A stretch of 64,000 nucleotides of DNA, taken from assembly GCF_000478175.1 (NCBI RefSeq), contig NZ_KI515775.1:336878-400877 (forward strand), written 5' to 3'. The notes under the pieces were generated by a model. It was not told the origin of the DNA, did not search any database, and saw nothing but the letters and a program-made list of their open reading frames with translations. A program made the position numbers and the translations under genes. The DNA comes from Corynebacterium sp. KPL1814. GTDB taxonomy: Bacteria > Actinomycetota > Actinomycetes > Mycobacteriales > Mycobacteriaceae. The first letter of the stretch is position 1. Each line of letters opens with the position of its first letter. Shown piece after piece: positions 9,298 through 20,498 of this stretch.

Positions 9298-10383
9298 ATG
9301 CGAGTATTGGTAGCAATGTCTGGCGGCGTGGACTCATCTGTCGCCGCCGCCCGTGCGGTGGAGGCTGGCCACGATGTCGTCGGCGTGCACCTGGCCCTGC
9401 ATAAGGACGCGCAGCAAACGCGCGAAAAGGCCCGCGGCTGCTGTTCGTTGGAGGATTCCGCCGATGCCCGCCGCATTTGCGATAAGTTGGGCATTCCGTT
9501 TTACGTGTGGGACTTTTCGGAGGAATTCAAGGAAGAGGTCATCACGGACTTCGTGGATTCCTATGCCCGCGGTGAAACCCCGAATCCCTGCTTGCGCTGC
9601 AATGAGAAGATTAAGTTCCGCGCGCTGCTGCAAAAGGGCATGGCTCTAGGCTTCGATGCCATTGCGACCGGCCACTACGCCACCCTTGATGATGACGGCT
9701 ATATGCGCCGCTCCAAGGATGAGAATAAGGACCAGTCTTATGTGCTCGGCGTCATTTCCGCCGAGGAGTTGGAGCACTGCTTTTTCCCCATCGGTGATAC
9801 CCCCAAGCCGCAGATCCGCGAAGAGGCCGCAGCGCACGGTTTTTCCACCGCGAAAAAGCCGGATTCTTATGACATCTGCTTCATCCCGGACGGCAATACC
9901 CAGCAGTTCCTTGGATCGCGCATCGGCCTTCGCCCCGGCATGATTGTGGACCAAGAGGGCACGGAGCTTAAGGAACATGATGGCGCGTGGAACTACACCA
10001 TCGGCCAGCGCAAGGGCCTGGACATCAAGGCCCCGGCTGCCGATGGCCGCCCGCGCTACGTCACCGATATCGATGCTGCAACGGGCACGGTGACCGTCGG
10101 CGCGCGCGAGGACCTGGCGGTTACCGCCATTCGGGCCGATCGCCTGAAGTACCTGCACCCTGGCATGGATGGCGACTTCGAGTGCGAGGTGCAGGTCCGC
10201 GCGCACGGTTCCGTCGTGCCGTGCATCGCCCACGTGGACCGCGCCGCGGATTCGATGCGCCTAGAGCTCAAGGAGCCACTGTCTGGCGTTGCCCGTGGAC
10301 AGGCGGCGGTGCTGTACCTGCCGTCCCCAGATGACCTCGGCGATATCGTCATTGGTTCCGGCACCATTTGCGAGACCGTGTAA
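9298..10383 (+). CDS. mnmA: tRNA-specific 2-thiouridylase MnmA
   Basis: 361 residues. The PP-loop [10 protein letters not shown] adenylates tRNA uridine 34; the catalytic cysteines are in [12 protein letters not shown] (nucleophile) and [10 protein letters not shown] (persulfide carrier). The C-terminal beta-barrel with [12 protein letters not shown] binds tRNA. It inserts sulfur at wobble U34 of Glu, Gln and Lys tRNAs, receiving it through a cysteine desulfurase such as the one at 4724-5839. An AAAGGGGA site sits just before the ATG. The next gene starts directly after the stop. Confidence 0.95.
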   Translation: MRVLVAMSGGVDSSVAAARAVEAGHDVVGVHLALHKDAQQTREKARGCCSLEDSADARRICDKLGIPFYVWDFSEEFKEEVITDFVDSYARGETPNPCLRCNEKIKFRALLQKGMALGFDAIATGHYATLDDDGYMRRSKDENKDQSYVLGVISAEELEHCFFPIGDTPKPQIREEAAAHGFSTAKKPDSYDICFIPDGNTQQFLGSRIGLRPGMIVDQEGTELKEHDGAWNYTIGQRKGLDIKAPAADGRPRYVTDIDAATGTVTVGAREDLAVTAIRADRLKYLHPGMDGDFECEVQVRAHGSVVPCIAHVDRAADSMRLELKEPLSGVARGQAAVLYLPSPDDLGDIVIGSGTICETV

Positions 10384-11304
10384 ATGACCGGATTCGCACT
10401 CGGGCCCATGCCCGGCACGTCCATGTCGGAGGCAGCGGACATCATCATGGGCGAGACCGAGCTTCCCGCCATCCCGCAGCTGCCGGAACGCGGCTTGGGC
10501 TCCGATTCGGTAGGGCGCACCGCCAGTATGCTCGAGGCCATCACCATCGACCGCGGGCCTCGTTCGTGGCGCATGACGGCGCGGCCGCAGCTATTGACTC
10601 GTCGCACGTGGGATCGCCTCGAGCGTGACCTCGACGAGGTACAGCAGGTGTGGGGAGAAAGCGTGCCCTGCGTTAAAGTCCAGGCGCTAGGGCCGTGGTC
10701 GCTGGCAGCCAGCATTGAGCTTGCCGATGGCCACCGAGTTCTTAGTGACCGCGGTGCCTTCGCCGAGCTTTCTGAAGCCCTTCTTCATGGGCTGCGGGCG
10801 CATGCAGATGATGTGGCACGCCGCTTCCACGGCGAAGTTGTGGTGCAGCTTGATGAACCTTTGCTTGCGGATATCGTGGCTGGACGCATCCCAGGTACCA
10901 CGGATTTTGATTCTATCCCCGCCGTGGCTGACGAAGTAGCGCTAGAAACTCTGCTCGGCTTTGACGCGGACTACCTGCATGCCCCGCCGCTGTGGTCCAT
11001 TGCTGGTGCCGCAACGACCTTCCTCGTCGATTTCCATAGCCCTCGTTATCGCCTCGATACCCCTGAGCATTTCGATGGCTTGGGAGAGCACTTGAGCGAA
11101 GGCCATCGCATTGGTGTGGGGATTTCCGGATCGGATGCCCGTGCCGAGGCCATCGCGCTGGCCAAGCATCTCGACCGCATTGGCATGCCACGCAAACTTT
11201 TGGTCGATCGCTTTGATGTGTATCCCGTGCAGGCCTCTGCCCGAACCCTGCGTTCGGTGACGGAGACCTCGTCCATTCTTGCCCGAGACGCCGGTGACCT
11301 TTAA
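10384..11304 (+). CDS. MetE-like (cobalamin-independent methionine synthase C-terminal fold) protein
   Basis: 306 residues with LGPMPGTSMSEA at the start and VVQLDEPLLADIVAGRIPGT in the middle, both typical of the short actinobacterial MetE/UROD-fold family found between mnmA and ligA (as next to ligA in M. tuberculosis). It is less than half the length of true MetE and lacks the duplicated N-terminal barrel, so methionine synthesis is not implied. Start ATG directly follows the mnmA TAA, indicating co-translation. The 3' end overlaps the convergent AAA gene by 4 nt. Confidence 0.75.
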   Translation: MTGFALGPMPGTSMSEAADIIMGETELPAIPQLPERGLGSDSVGRTASMLEAITIDRGPRSWRMTARPQLLTRRTWDRLERDLDEVQQVWGESVPCVKVQALGPWSLAASIELADGHRVLSDRGAFAELSEALLHGLRAHADDVARRFHGEVVVQLDEPLLADIVAGRIPGTTDFDSIPAVADEVALETLLGFDADYLHAPPLWSIAGAATTFLVDFHSPRYRLDTPEHFDGLGEHLSEGHRIGVGISGSDARAEAIALAKHLDRIGMPRKLLVDRFDVYPVQASARTLRSVTETSSILARDAGDL

Positions 11305-12431
11305 TCCACTCGACCCAAGCTGTCGGTGGCTGTGAAATAGGCCTCCATATAGGGAATGACGAATCTAAGCTGGCCGTGGCCGGTGGGTTCGATGAGATCG
11401 GCATCGATAAGCCGCTGGCGCGTGGCCGATAGGGACCGCACCGTGCGGTCGTGGTGTGCGGCGATAGCTTGAATTTCTGCAGTGTCGCTGTCCATGACAG
11501 CACTCATGGCTTCAAGGAAGCGGCGCTGTGCGGGCGGGAGCGTGAGGGTTGCGGGCTGGTGCACTTGTGTGCCTAGGACGGATATCGCCTTGGCCGAGAT
11601 GGCTTGGACAGTGTTTTCTTCTATGTGGGTCGCGCCAGAGCGCTGTGCGTGGGCCCACGCTAGTGATCCGACGAGCTGAACCAGGTAGGGATAACCTCGA
11701 GATAGCTCCACGGCGGCGGAGACTGCATCTGCACTGAAGTCGAGGCCCGAGTGTGCGGCGGTTTCCTTAAATGCAACGGTAGCGTTGGCAGGTGACAGCG
11801 GGCCCAGCACAAACTTTTGCGCGCGGCGCAGAAAGGTTACTCCGGGCAGCTCCAGCAGCCGGTTAATGCCCTGTGGCAGGCCGGCTACGACGATGGCAAC
11901 ATCGAGTTCATCGCGCAATAAGTCTTGGTAAGTAACGGCCAAGGAGGCCAATTCTTGGGCATCGGCATCTTGGACTTCATCGATGGTAAGGAGCACACCT
12001 GCACCCTTGAGCTGGGCTAGTAATTCGCGTAGCCGGGTATTTAAAGTGGGCTTATAGGCTTCATCCGTGTTGTGTTCGATTCCTATGGAACCAAGGCCGC
12101 CGATTCCGATGCGGTTAACTTTGTGCTTATCTGCCGGCGCAAGCGTGTCCATAATGCGGGGGATGGTGGTCTCGACGAGTTCTTCCACCATGGCGCTGCG
12201 GCCGGAGGCGCGCAGCGTAATCCATCCGCGGGCGGCGGCGATGTCCTCCAACTCGTTGAGGAGGACCGTCTTGCCAATACCGCGGGCGCCGCTAATGACG
12301 AGTGAGCGACCGGGGTGCCCAGGCTGGGCATCGAGCGCTGCGCGAAACGTATCGAGGACCGCGGTGCGGCCGACCCAAAACAGCGGTGGGACGCCAAATG
12401 TGGGGCGGAAGGGGTTCTCGTGAAAGGACAT
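11301..12431 (-). CDS. AAA/archaeal-type ATPase with C-terminal winged helix
   Basis: 376 residues. It begins with the family hallmark ENPFRPTFGV ... FWVGR, then Walker A GARGIGKTVLL and Walker B LLTIDEVQDAD. The last about 80 residues (PPAQRRFLEAMSAV ... SATRQRLIDADLI) look like a winged helix-turn-helix. Such ORC/STAND-like P-loop proteins are DNA-associated ATPases of unknown role. The start at 12431 is supported by TACGAT exactly 7 nt upstream (leaderless); an in-frame ATG at 12440 overlaps that hexamer. Two 21-bp direct repeats lie 20-67 bp upstream. Confidence 0.8.
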   Translation of the reverse strand: MSFHENPFRPTFGVPPLFWVGRTAVLDTFRAALDAQPGHPGRSLVISGARGIGKTVLLNELEDIAAARGWITLRASGRSAMVEELVETTIPRIMDTLAPADKHKVNRIGIGGLGSIGIEHNTDEAYKPTLNTRLRELLAQLKGAGVLLTIDEVQDADAQELASLAVTYQDLLRDELDVAIVVAGLPQGINRLLELPGVTFLRRAQKFVLGPLSPANATVAFKETAAHSGLDFSADAVSAAVELSRGYPYLVQLVGSLAWAHAQRSGATHIEENTVQAISAKAISVLGTQVHQPATLTLPPAQRRFLEAMSAVMDSDTAEIQAIAAHHDRTVRSLSATRQRLIDADLIEPTGHGQLRFVIPYMEAYFTATDSLGRVD

Positions 12432-12450
12432 AGTCTCCATCGTAGTCCAT

Positions 12451-12498
12451 CCGGAGATTTGGGAGACTTTTTAACAACCGGAGATTTGGGAGACTTTT
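12451..12498. repeat. Two 21-bp direct repeats upstream of the AAA ATPase gene
   Basis: The 21-bp unit beginning CCGGAGATTTGGGAGACTTT occurs identically at 12451-12471 and 12478-12498, a 27-bp period. Relative to the predicted transcription start at 12431 on the minus strand the copies cover about -20 to -40 and -47 to -67, so the nearer one overlaps the -35 region. This layout fits an operator or activator site, possibly bound by the ATPase's own winged helix. Confidence 0.75.
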
Positions 12499-12535
12499 CA
12501 CTCTTGTGTGGGCGCCTCGTTTGTTGCCTGCAAGG

Positions 12536-12796
12536 TTAGGTGCGGTCTGCAGCAGGGCTGGTGGCACTCCACGTCATGGCTCCCACATGGAGGGCGAAGG
12601 AGCCAACCAGTGCATACCACCAGTAAAAATGCACGGAGGTGTACCAGGGCAAGGCGTGGCCTAAGAAGATGATGATGACGGCGGTCAGTGGCGCCGAAAA
12701 GACGCGGGATGCCGTCGAGCCGGGTTTCTTTAAAGCTTTCCATGCGGCCCAGAGTTCGGAGGCGATGAAAACGGCGCGGATAATGGTCGTAGGCAT
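12536..12796 (-). CDS. Small membrane protein of unknown function
   Basis: 86 residues with two or three hydrophobic segments (FSAPLTAVIIIFLGHAL; FYWWYALVGSFALHVGAMTW). I do not recognise a family. It starts 9 nt downstream of the serine hydrolase stop and is probably the third gene of the regulator-hydrolase-membrane protein operon, suggesting a membrane partner for the hydrolase. Confidence 0.6.
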   Translation of the reverse strand: MPTTIIRAVFIASELWAAWKALKKPGSTASRVFSAPLTAVIIIFLGHALPWYTSVHFYWWYALVGSFALHVGAMTWSATSPAADRT

Positions 12797-12805
12797 TGTG
12801 TTTCC

Positions 12806-13795
12806 TTAAAGCTCAGCGAAGAGTGTGTGGCCAAGTTCTTCGGTACCGGCGAGCGAATCGTTGTTTGCAAATGCGGCTCGCTTTGTCTTTGGGTCGATGA
12901 TGAGCATGGTGGAGTAGCCGTAGGTTCCGCCGTTATGCCAAAAGCCGGTGCCGTTATCGTTCTTTTGCCATCCGTATGCGGGATCGCCGTGTGCCATGAA
13001 CCACTCTGCGAACTTAGCCATATCGCTCGCGGTTGAGCGGATCGCCCCTGCAGGCGCAGAACCGTCCATCTCCCAAGGCTGGGCCCGCCGCCCAGTGGCG
13101 GTGCGGCCGCGCGGGGCGTCGGCAGGCACGGCACCGGGGGTCATAAGGTAGGTCTCCGTTAATCCGGCTGGCTCGAATATTCGCTTTTTCAGCAACCCCT
13201 CATAAGGCGTGTCTGCCGCTGTTTCTATTACGTGCCCGAGCAGGGCGTATCCGAGGTTGGAATAGGATTCCTCCCCGCGGTTGCTGAGCTCTGCTGCGGC
13301 GGCAGCATCGACGATATCTTGAGTGCTTTCGCCTGCATATGGGTTCGTACCGGCCACTGCGGACCACAGGAAACCGAAGAAATTCCCGTCTGCTGTGGGA
13401 GGTAGGCCAGAGGTGTGATCGAGTAGTTCCTTAATCGTTATATCCGCTACGGGCGCGTTGTCTACGTCTAGAAACTCGCCCACGGTGCTATCGAGTCGCA
13501 GTGTGCCTTCTTCTACAAGCTGGTGGGTGAGTTCGCCGGTGAACATTTTGGTGACAGAACCAATCTCGACTTCTGTGTGCTCGTTGCTGCCTACACCCGC
13601 AAAGGCGGCGTTTCCGTCGCGGAGTGTGAAAGCCGTGAGGTGATGAAAACCCGGCTTCGCGTGTTCTCGCAGTGTGGAGGCAAGGGCTGCATCTCCTGTA
13701 TCTGTTAGGGCGAGTGTAAGGCGCCGAGGGCCAGCCAGTAGGAGGACGGAAGCAAAAGCAATGGCGGTGCCGATACTGAGGGCGAGTCTGCGCAT
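12806..13795 (-). CDS. Secreted serine hydrolase, beta-lactamase class C / S12 family
   Basis: 329 residues with an N-terminal membrane-spanning signal (LSIGTAIAFASVLLLAG). Catalytic motifs are in order: IGSVTKMF (SxxK), YSNLGYA (YxN) and WHNGGTYGYST in the place of KTG/HxG. LLDHTSGLP is a further S12 landmark. Members are D-Ala-D-Ala carboxypeptidases, esterases or beta-lactamase relatives acting outside the membrane. The start codon overlaps the stop of the ArsR-type regulator (TAATG), so expression is under that regulator's promoter. Confidence 0.85.
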   Translation of the reverse strand: MRRLALSIGTAIAFASVLLLAGPRRLTLALTDTGDAALASTLREHAKPGFHHLTAFTLRDGNAAFAGVGSNEHTEVEIGSVTKMFTGELTHQLVEEGTLRLDSTVGEFLDVDNAPVADITIKELLDHTSGLPPTADGNFFGFLWSAVAGTNPYAGESTQDIVDAAAAAELSNRGEESYSNLGYALLGHVIETAADTPYEGLLKKRIFEPAGLTETYLMTPGAVPADAPRGRTATGRRAQPWEMDGSAPAGAIRSTASDMAKFAEWFMAHGDPAYGWQKNDNGTGFWHNGGTYGYSTMLIIDPKTKRAAFANNDSLAGTEELGHTLFAEL

Positions 13796-14292
13796 TAGTG
13801 GTCCTCGCTAGCGGTAATAATGGCGAGCAAAGGAATAACGCGGGCGGGACGAATTGAGTACTCGCCACTTGTCTTTGTAGTCCAACCTGCACTAGTTAGA
13901 GCGCTGAGGTGGTGATAGGCCGTGCCGGTGGAAGAGATAATATCCTCGTCCACGAGCTCCGCGGCGGTAGCAGGTGCCGCGAGAAGGCGTCGAAGAATCT
14001 CGCCACGTACGGGATGGGCAAGTGCGGCGAGGCGTTCGAGATTTTCTGACCACTCCTCGTCAGTTATTGCAGTAGTGGGACGCTGCCACTGATAGGCGTA
14101 GGTACGCTTGCCGAGCGCAATGTTGCCGCCGAAAATTACCGATCCATCGGGTAGTTGAGTGGAGGGAGCAAGGGCATCGACAAGCCAGTAGGTCGACTCC
14201 TCCGAGGGAGGCTGCGGTGGGGCGCTCGATTGGCCTTCGAGTTTGGCGACGCGTGCCTCGAGATCGCTAAGGCGAGATTCAACGATATTCAT
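13795..14292 (-). CDS. ArsR-type helix-turn-helix transcriptional regulator
   Basis: 165 residues. The N-terminus ESRLSDLEARVAKLEGQ is a short coiled coil. The winged helix runs from RLAALAHPVRGEILRRLL through TGTAYHHLSALTSAGWTT, the typical ArsR-fold recognition helix. No cysteine-rich metal site is visible, so the signal is unlikely to be a classical ArsR metal. I chose ATG 14292; longer in-frame translation runs through an inverted repeat that is more likely the operator. It is the first gene of an operon with a serine hydrolase and a membrane protein. Confidence 0.8.
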   Translation of the reverse strand: MNIVESRLSDLEARVAKLEGQSSAPPQPPSEESTYWLVDALAPSTQLPDGSVIFGGNIALGKRTYAYQWQRPTTAITDEEWSENLERLAALAHPVRGEILRRLLAAPATAAELVDEDIISSTGTAYHHLSALTSAGWTTKTSGEYSIRPARVIPLLAIITASEDH

Positions 14293-14322
14293 ATTTCTAG
14301 AATTCCAAAACTCTAGAAATAT
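14291..14322. promoter_or_regulatory. Perfect 11-bp inverted repeat, candidate operator of the ArsR-type regulator
   Basis: ATATTTCTAGA at 14291-14301 is repeated exactly in inverse at 14312-14322 with a 10-bp spacer. It covers the ATG of the regulator gene and its immediate upstream region, where a repressor would block transcription of the whole three-gene operon. Autoregulation is inference from position and symmetry. Confidence 0.75.
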
Positions 14323-14332
14323 GGCAAGGGGA

Positions 14333-15004
14333 TTAGGAAATGAGCGGCCACGCCGTCGAGACATCGGAGGCATCGCGGCCCTTGCCTTCTAGGTACTTCT
14401 TGAAGGCGACGCGGTCCTCGTACCACTTGACCGCCTGGAACTCCATGAGCTCGTTTTCGTCCATCTGCGCGAGGTTAGGGTAGTGCTGGCGCACCTGCTT
14501 CCAGGCCACGCGGGCGGCAGCGAGGGCATCGGCAGTAGCCTCGTGCGCATTGCCCAATTCCACGCCGTAGTGCTCGCACGCCGCGCCGAGGGTGCGCTTG
14601 CCCTTGCGCCACTTATCGCTCACGCGGTCAATGACGTACGGATCAAAGACAGGGCCTGTGACCGTGAAATCGCCGGTGAGACTGCGCAGCACGGTGAGGT
14701 CGAAGGCCGCATTATACACGATGAGCGTCAGGCCGTCGTCCCACGCTGCCTTGATGGCATCAACCGTGTCCTTGAGGACCTCCTCGTGCGGGCGGCCTTC
14801 TGCCTGGGCCCTTTCCGTTGTGATCCCATGCACGTCGGTGGCGGCTTGGGGGATCTCGATGCCAGGATCCGCAAGGTGCTCCACCTTCTGGACATCGCGA
14901 CCGTCAATTCGGACTAGGGCAGAGGTAACGATGCGGGCGTCTTTGGGGTTGGCTGAGGTGGTCTCAAGGTCGAAGGCGAGCATGCGGGAGGCGTCGAAGT
15001 TCAT
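14333..15004 (-). CDS. DEDDh-type 3'-5' exonuclease
   Basis: 223 residues. MLAFDLETTSANP carries the first DxE metal ligands of the DnaQ-like exonuclease fold, YNAAFDLTVL the ExoII aspartate, and NAHEATADALAAA the H...D of ExoIII. It is probably a small proofreading or DNA-repair exonuclease, not a polymerase subunit. ATG 15004 is 7 nt after a minus-strand TAAGGT, giving a leaderless start; a further possible start is ATG 14983. It is transcribed divergently from ligA. Confidence 0.85.
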   Translation of the reverse strand: MNFDASRMLAFDLETTSANPKDARIVTSALVRIDGRDVQKVEHLADPGIEIPQAATDVHGITTERAQAEGRPHEEVLKDTVDAIKAAWDDGLTLIVYNAAFDLTVLRSLTGDFTVTGPVFDPYVIDRVSDKWRKGKRTLGAACEHYGVELGNAHEATADALAAARVAWKQVRQHYPNLAQMDENELMEFQAVKWYEDRVAFKKYLEGKGRDASDVSTAWPLIS

Positions 15005-17119
<2,115 letters not shown>

Positions 17120-17136
17120 GCGCGCCGGGCCGGGGC

Positions 17137-17799
17137 TTATTTGAGGAAGGCACCCAAAATCGTGCCGATGTGGCCGAGGTGCTCGACCTCGGAGGCCAGG
17201 TATTCCGGCCCGCCGGTGCGACCCATGGCGATGACCATCCCGGTATCTCCCAGGGGAGCGGCGGCCAGGGCGGAATCGAGCAGCGCCCAGCTGTCTGGCA
17301 CCCATTCGTCCTTATCGGGGTGCAAGGTGCGCGCGCTATCGATGTTGAGATCGACCGGAATCGTATCGTCATCGGCAGGGGCCGCGTTTGAGGAGGCCAC
17401 GCGGTGAATGGGCTCATTATTGTCAATGACGATGGCCCACGTGGAGGTCGCCGCCTTCGGGATGGCCGCGACGACTTCCTCCATCGCTGCCGTGACATTG
17501 GAGGCATTGGCGGCAACGCGCGCTAATAACTCGATCTGCCCGCGCCGGTCCACGCGGCCGCTGAAGGGTCGAATGGAATCTACTTCCACGCCATGGACGG
17601 AGGCGGCGGCGGTAATCAGGGCATCGGCCATAGCGTCTGCGGGGAGCTCAATGACAATGTCATCCATGACGGTGCCATCCGGGAAGGATTCTACGATGTC
17701 AACCGATTGGATATTTCCGTCAACCAGACCGAAGGCCTCCGAAAGCTGGCCCAAACTACCAGGGGTATCGGGAAGCAGGACACGGATTAGGTAAGACAT
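17137..17799 (-). CDS. ACT domain-containing protein
   Basis: 220 residues starting with a clear ACT domain (YLIRVLLPDTPGSLGQLSEAFGLVDGNIQSVDIVE), followed by a second domain ending MGRTGGPEYLASEVEHLGHIGTILG, which resembles a small signalling or GAF-like fold. ACT domains bind amino acids, so a sensing role is plausible. A homologous gene accompanies ligA and gatC in mycobacteria. It is transcribed opposite to ligA and divergently from gatC. Confidence 0.8.
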   Translation of the reverse strand: MSYLIRVLLPDTPGSLGQLSEAFGLVDGNIQSVDIVESFPDGTVMDDIVIELPADAMADALITAAASVHGVEVDSIRPFSGRVDRRGQIELLARVAANASNVTAAMEEVVAAIPKAATSTWAIVIDNNEPIHRVASSNAAPADDDTIPVDLNIDSARTLHPDKDEWVPDSWALLDSALAAAPLGDTGMVIAMGRTGGPEYLASEVEHLGHIGTILGAFLK

Positions 17800-17998
17800 T
17801 AAGTCGCACGCTTTCAGTAGCTTGTAGTCCCATTTACGATACCTGGGTCACAGTGCGGCGTTCAAGGGGCAATAATTCGGGGTGACTCGGCAACCGCGCG
17901 GGTTGGTGCAGTATTATGGAGCCTTAGCAATTTACATAGTACGCGCGGGAAAATAATTTTGACCTGCGCGTCGATTATGGAAAAAGGATGGAGTTCGC

Positions 17999-18295
17999 GT
18001 GTCTGAGATTTCGCGTGATGAGGTAGCCCACCTTGCCAAGCTTTCCCGCCTGGCATTAAGCGATGAAGAGCTAGCCCAATTCGCAAGCCAGATTGATGAA
18101 ATTGTTGATTCCGTTTCCGCAGTACGGAACGTGGACACTGAAGGCGTGGAACCGATGAGCCACCCGCACTCCGTGGATGCACCGATGCGCGAAGACGTTA
18201 TCGTGCGCACCCTTACCGCCGAGCAGGCCTTGGACCAAGCGCCGGCCGTGGAAGATGAGCGATTCGTCGTGCCGCAGATTTTGGGAGGAGAGTAA
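17999..18295 (+). CDS. gatC: Asp/Glu-tRNA amidotransferase subunit C
   Basis: 98 residues, the usual length. It begins [22 protein letters not shown], diagnostic of GatC, and contains [15 protein letters not shown]. GatC wraps around GatA and stabilises the GatCAB complex that amidates Glu-tRNA-Gln (and Asp-tRNA-Asn) in organisms lacking a full set of Gln/Asn synthetases. GTG start follows an AAAGGATGGAG purine stretch. gatA begins on the base after the stop; gatB is unlinked, about 7 kb away. Confidence 0.95.
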   Translation: MSEISRDEVAHLAKLSRLALSDEELAQFASQIDEIVDSVSAVRNVDTEGVEPMSHPHSVDAPMREDVIVRTLTAEQALDQAPAVEDERFVVPQILGGE

Positions 18296-19783
18296 ATGAC
18301 CAACGTTGTTGTACCTGCGGAGGGACTGACCTCTTTGACCGCCGCCGAACTGGCGGAAAAAATTCACGCGCGCGAGGTGACCTCCCGCGAGGTTACCCAG
18401 GCCTTTTTGGACCGCATTGCGGAAACCAATCCCGAACTTAACTCCTTCCTGCACGTGGGGCAGGAGGAAGCATTGGCGGCTGCCGATGCCGTGGATAAGG
18501 CCCTCGACGCCGGCGAAAAGCCCGCATCGGCATTGGCCGGCGTGCCGCTGGCCCTAAAAGACCTGCTGGTTACTACCGATGCCCCCACCACCGCCGCATC
18601 CAAGATGCTCGAGGGCTACATGTCTCCGTATGACGCGACGGTGACCAAGCGTCTGCGCGAGGCCGGCATCCCCATCCTTGGCAAGACGAACCTGGATGAG
18701 TTTGCGATGGGTTCGTCCAATGAGAACTCCGCCTTTGGCCCGGTTCACAACCCGTATGACACCGAGCGCACCCCGGGCGGTTCCGGCGGCGGTACCGCAG
18801 CGGCGCTGGCTTCGGGGCAGGCTCCTTTAGGTATTGGTACCGATACCGGCGGATCCATCCGCCAGCCGGCGGCACTGACCAATACCGTGGGCGTAAAGCC
18901 CACCTACGGCACGGTGTCTCGCTACGGCCTGATCGCGGCCGCGTCCTCTCTGGACCAGGCGGGTCCCTGTGGTCGTACCGTCCTGGATACCGCGCTCTTG
19001 CACGAGGTTATTGCCGGTCACGATGCCTTCGACGCCACATCTGTGGACAAGCCGGTTGCCCCCGTGGTGGAGGCCGCCCGTGAAGGCGCGAATGGGGACC
19101 TGAGCGGCGTCAAGGTAGGCCTTATCAAGCAATTCGAGCGCGATGGCTGGCAGGACGGCGTGATGGAGAACTACCACGCCGCCGTGGAACAGCTGCGCGA
19201 GCAGGGCGCGGAAATCGTCGAGGTGGACTGCCCGCACTTCGATGAGGCCTTGGCCGCCTACTACCTGATCATGCCGTGTGAGGTCTCGTCCAACCTGGCC
19301 CGCTTCGATGGCATGCGCTATGGCCTGCGTGCTGGCGATGACGGATCCCACTCCGCGGAGCAGGTCATGTCCCAGTCGCGCGCAGAGGGCTTCGGCCCCG
19401 AGGTCAAGCGCCGCATCATGCTGGGCACGTATGCGCTGTCCGTGGGCTACTACGATGCCTACTACCTGCAGGCGCAGCGCGTGCGCACCCTCGTGGCCCA
19501 GGACTTTGCCCGCGCCTTCGAGCAGGTTGACGTGCTGGTCTCGCCGACCACCCCGACCACCGCGTTCAAGCTGGGGGAGAAGGCCGAAGACCCCATGGCG
19601 ATGTACAACTTCGACCTGTGCACCTTGCCGCTCAACCTCGCCGGCCTGTGCGGCATGTCCGTGCCTTCCGGCATGGCAGCCGATACCAACCTGCCTACCG
19701 GTTTGCAGATCATGGCACCGGCTTTCCAGGATGATCGCCTGTACAAGGTGGGTGCGGCCTACGAAGCGAAGCGCCAAAACTAG
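18296..19783 (+). CDS. gatA: Asp/Glu-tRNA amidotransferase subunit A
   Basis: 495 residues of the amidase-signature family. The catalytic Lys-cisSer-Ser set is in ALKDLLVT, and [15 protein letters not shown] with [11 protein letters not shown]. The C-terminus has the tRNA-amidase [16 protein letters not shown] and PTGLQIMAP motifs. GatA produces ammonia from glutamine for transfer to the activated tRNA on GatB. It starts immediately after gatC and is followed by a strong hairpin at 19847-19874. Confidence 0.96.
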   Translation: MTNVVVPAEGLTSLTAAELAEKIHAREVTSREVTQAFLDRIAETNPELNSFLHVGQEEALAAADAVDKALDAGEKPASALAGVPLALKDLLVTTDAPTTAASKMLEGYMSPYDATVTKRLREAGIPILGKTNLDEFAMGSSNENSAFGPVHNPYDTERTPGGSGGGTAAALASGQAPLGIGTDTGGSIRQPAALTNTVGVKPTYGTVSRYGLIAAASSLDQAGPCGRTVLDTALLHEVIAGHDAFDATSVDKPVAPVVEAAREGANGDLSGVKVGLIKQFERDGWQDGVMENYHAAVEQLREQGAEIVEVDCPHFDEALAAYYLIMPCEVSSNLARFDGMRYGLRAGDDGSHSAEQVMSQSRAEGFGPEVKRRIMLGTYALSVGYYDAYYLQAQRVRTLVAQDFARAFEQVDVLVSPTTPTTAFKLGEKAEDPMAMYNFDLCTLPLNLAGLCGMSVPSGMAADTNLPTGLQIMAPAFQDDRLYKVGAAYEAKRQN

Positions 19784-19846
19784 CCGCGCTATTTAAAATA
19801 GTTGTCACTGTGAAATAGCTGCGAACTAGATAACGATTCGTTTACA

Positions 19847-19874
19847 CCCCTGTCGGATGCCCATCCGGCAGGGG
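19847..19874 (+). terminator. Hairpin after gatA, abutting the next promoter
   Basis: CCCCTGTCGGATG and CATCCGGCAGGGG form a 13-bp stem with one G-U pair. No clear T-run follows; instead the -10 hexamer TAAATT of the next gene begins at the very next base. Termination without a strong U-tract is assumed from stem strength and position. Confidence 0.6.
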
Positions 19875-19887
19875 TAAATTACTGGGT

Positions 19888-20421
19888 ATGACTTTGAAAA
19901 AGATTGCAACCGCAACAATGTCCGTTTCCGCTGCTGCGCTCATGGGCATGGGCGTAGCAAACGCTGAGGAGCCCGCAGCAACCCCCGAACCAGCAGCTCA
20001 TCCTGCACCGGTTGAGCCCGGTACCGAGGTGGCGGACTCCACGGCCAAGAGCGAATTGGTGGAATCCCTGCCGGCAGACGCTGACAAGCTCGTGCCGAAT
20101 ATCGAGGGCCAGACCATCACCGGTGAGCTGCACTCCGTCAAGGAAGACGGCAAGTTCACCGTGCAGTTCGACAAGGATCAGTCCTTGGTTCTCAATGATG
20201 GCTGCAATACCTACACCACCTCCTACGATGTAGACAAGGATGGCACCATCCACGTAGGTGACTTCGCCTCCACTATGGCGGCATGCGATGACCACACGCA
20301 GGCGCTTTCTGATTCCCTGCGGGACGTCCTCGAATCCCAGCCTGCCTTCTATGCCTTGCCTGACGGCCAGGCCGCACTGGGCACTGAGGACAACGCCGTT
20401 GTCTTCAACGTTGTTGAGTAA
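19888..20421 (+). CDS. Secreted META-domain (HslJ-like) protein
   Basis: 177 residues. A signal peptide ends near GVANA, followed by a proline/alanine-rich linker (AEEPAATPEPAAHPAPVEPG) and a META-like domain with the landmark NDGCNTYTTSY and FASTMAACDD. META proteins such as HslJ are envelope-associated and poorly understood. TAAATT-N7-ATG predicts a leaderless mRNA whose -10 box touches the gatA hairpin. A second hairpin closes the gene. Confidence 0.75.
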   Translation: MTLKKIATATMSVSAAALMGMGVANAEEPAATPEPAAHPAPVEPGTEVADSTAKSELVESLPADADKLVPNIEGQTITGELHSVKEDGKFTVQFDKDQSLVLNDGCNTYTTSYDVDKDGTIHVGDFASTMAACDDHTQALSDSLRDVLESQPAFYALPDGQAALGTEDNAVVFNVVE

Positions 20422-20438
20422 ATACTCACAAAACCACT

Positions 20439-20477
20439 CAGCACCATGATCCTCCTTGGCGGGGGACCATGGTGCTG
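20439..20477 (+). terminator. Rho-independent type terminator after META-domain gene
   Basis: CAGCACCATG (20439-20448) pairs with CATGGTGCTG (20468-20477); inner C/G bases extend the stem, and TTGTGT follows. As the stem is symmetric it could also serve the convergent membrane protein gene ending at 20499. Confidence 0.75.
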
Positions 20478-20498
20478 TTGTGTATGTGGCGGGGTGGA

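Noticed and set aside
12451..12498. CRISPR array
   Set aside because: Only two repeats with a 6-bp gap and no cas gene anywhere in the window.
18827..19777. 316-codon minus-strand frame inside gatA
   Set aside because: Antisense shadow of gatA with no start signal and no known motif.
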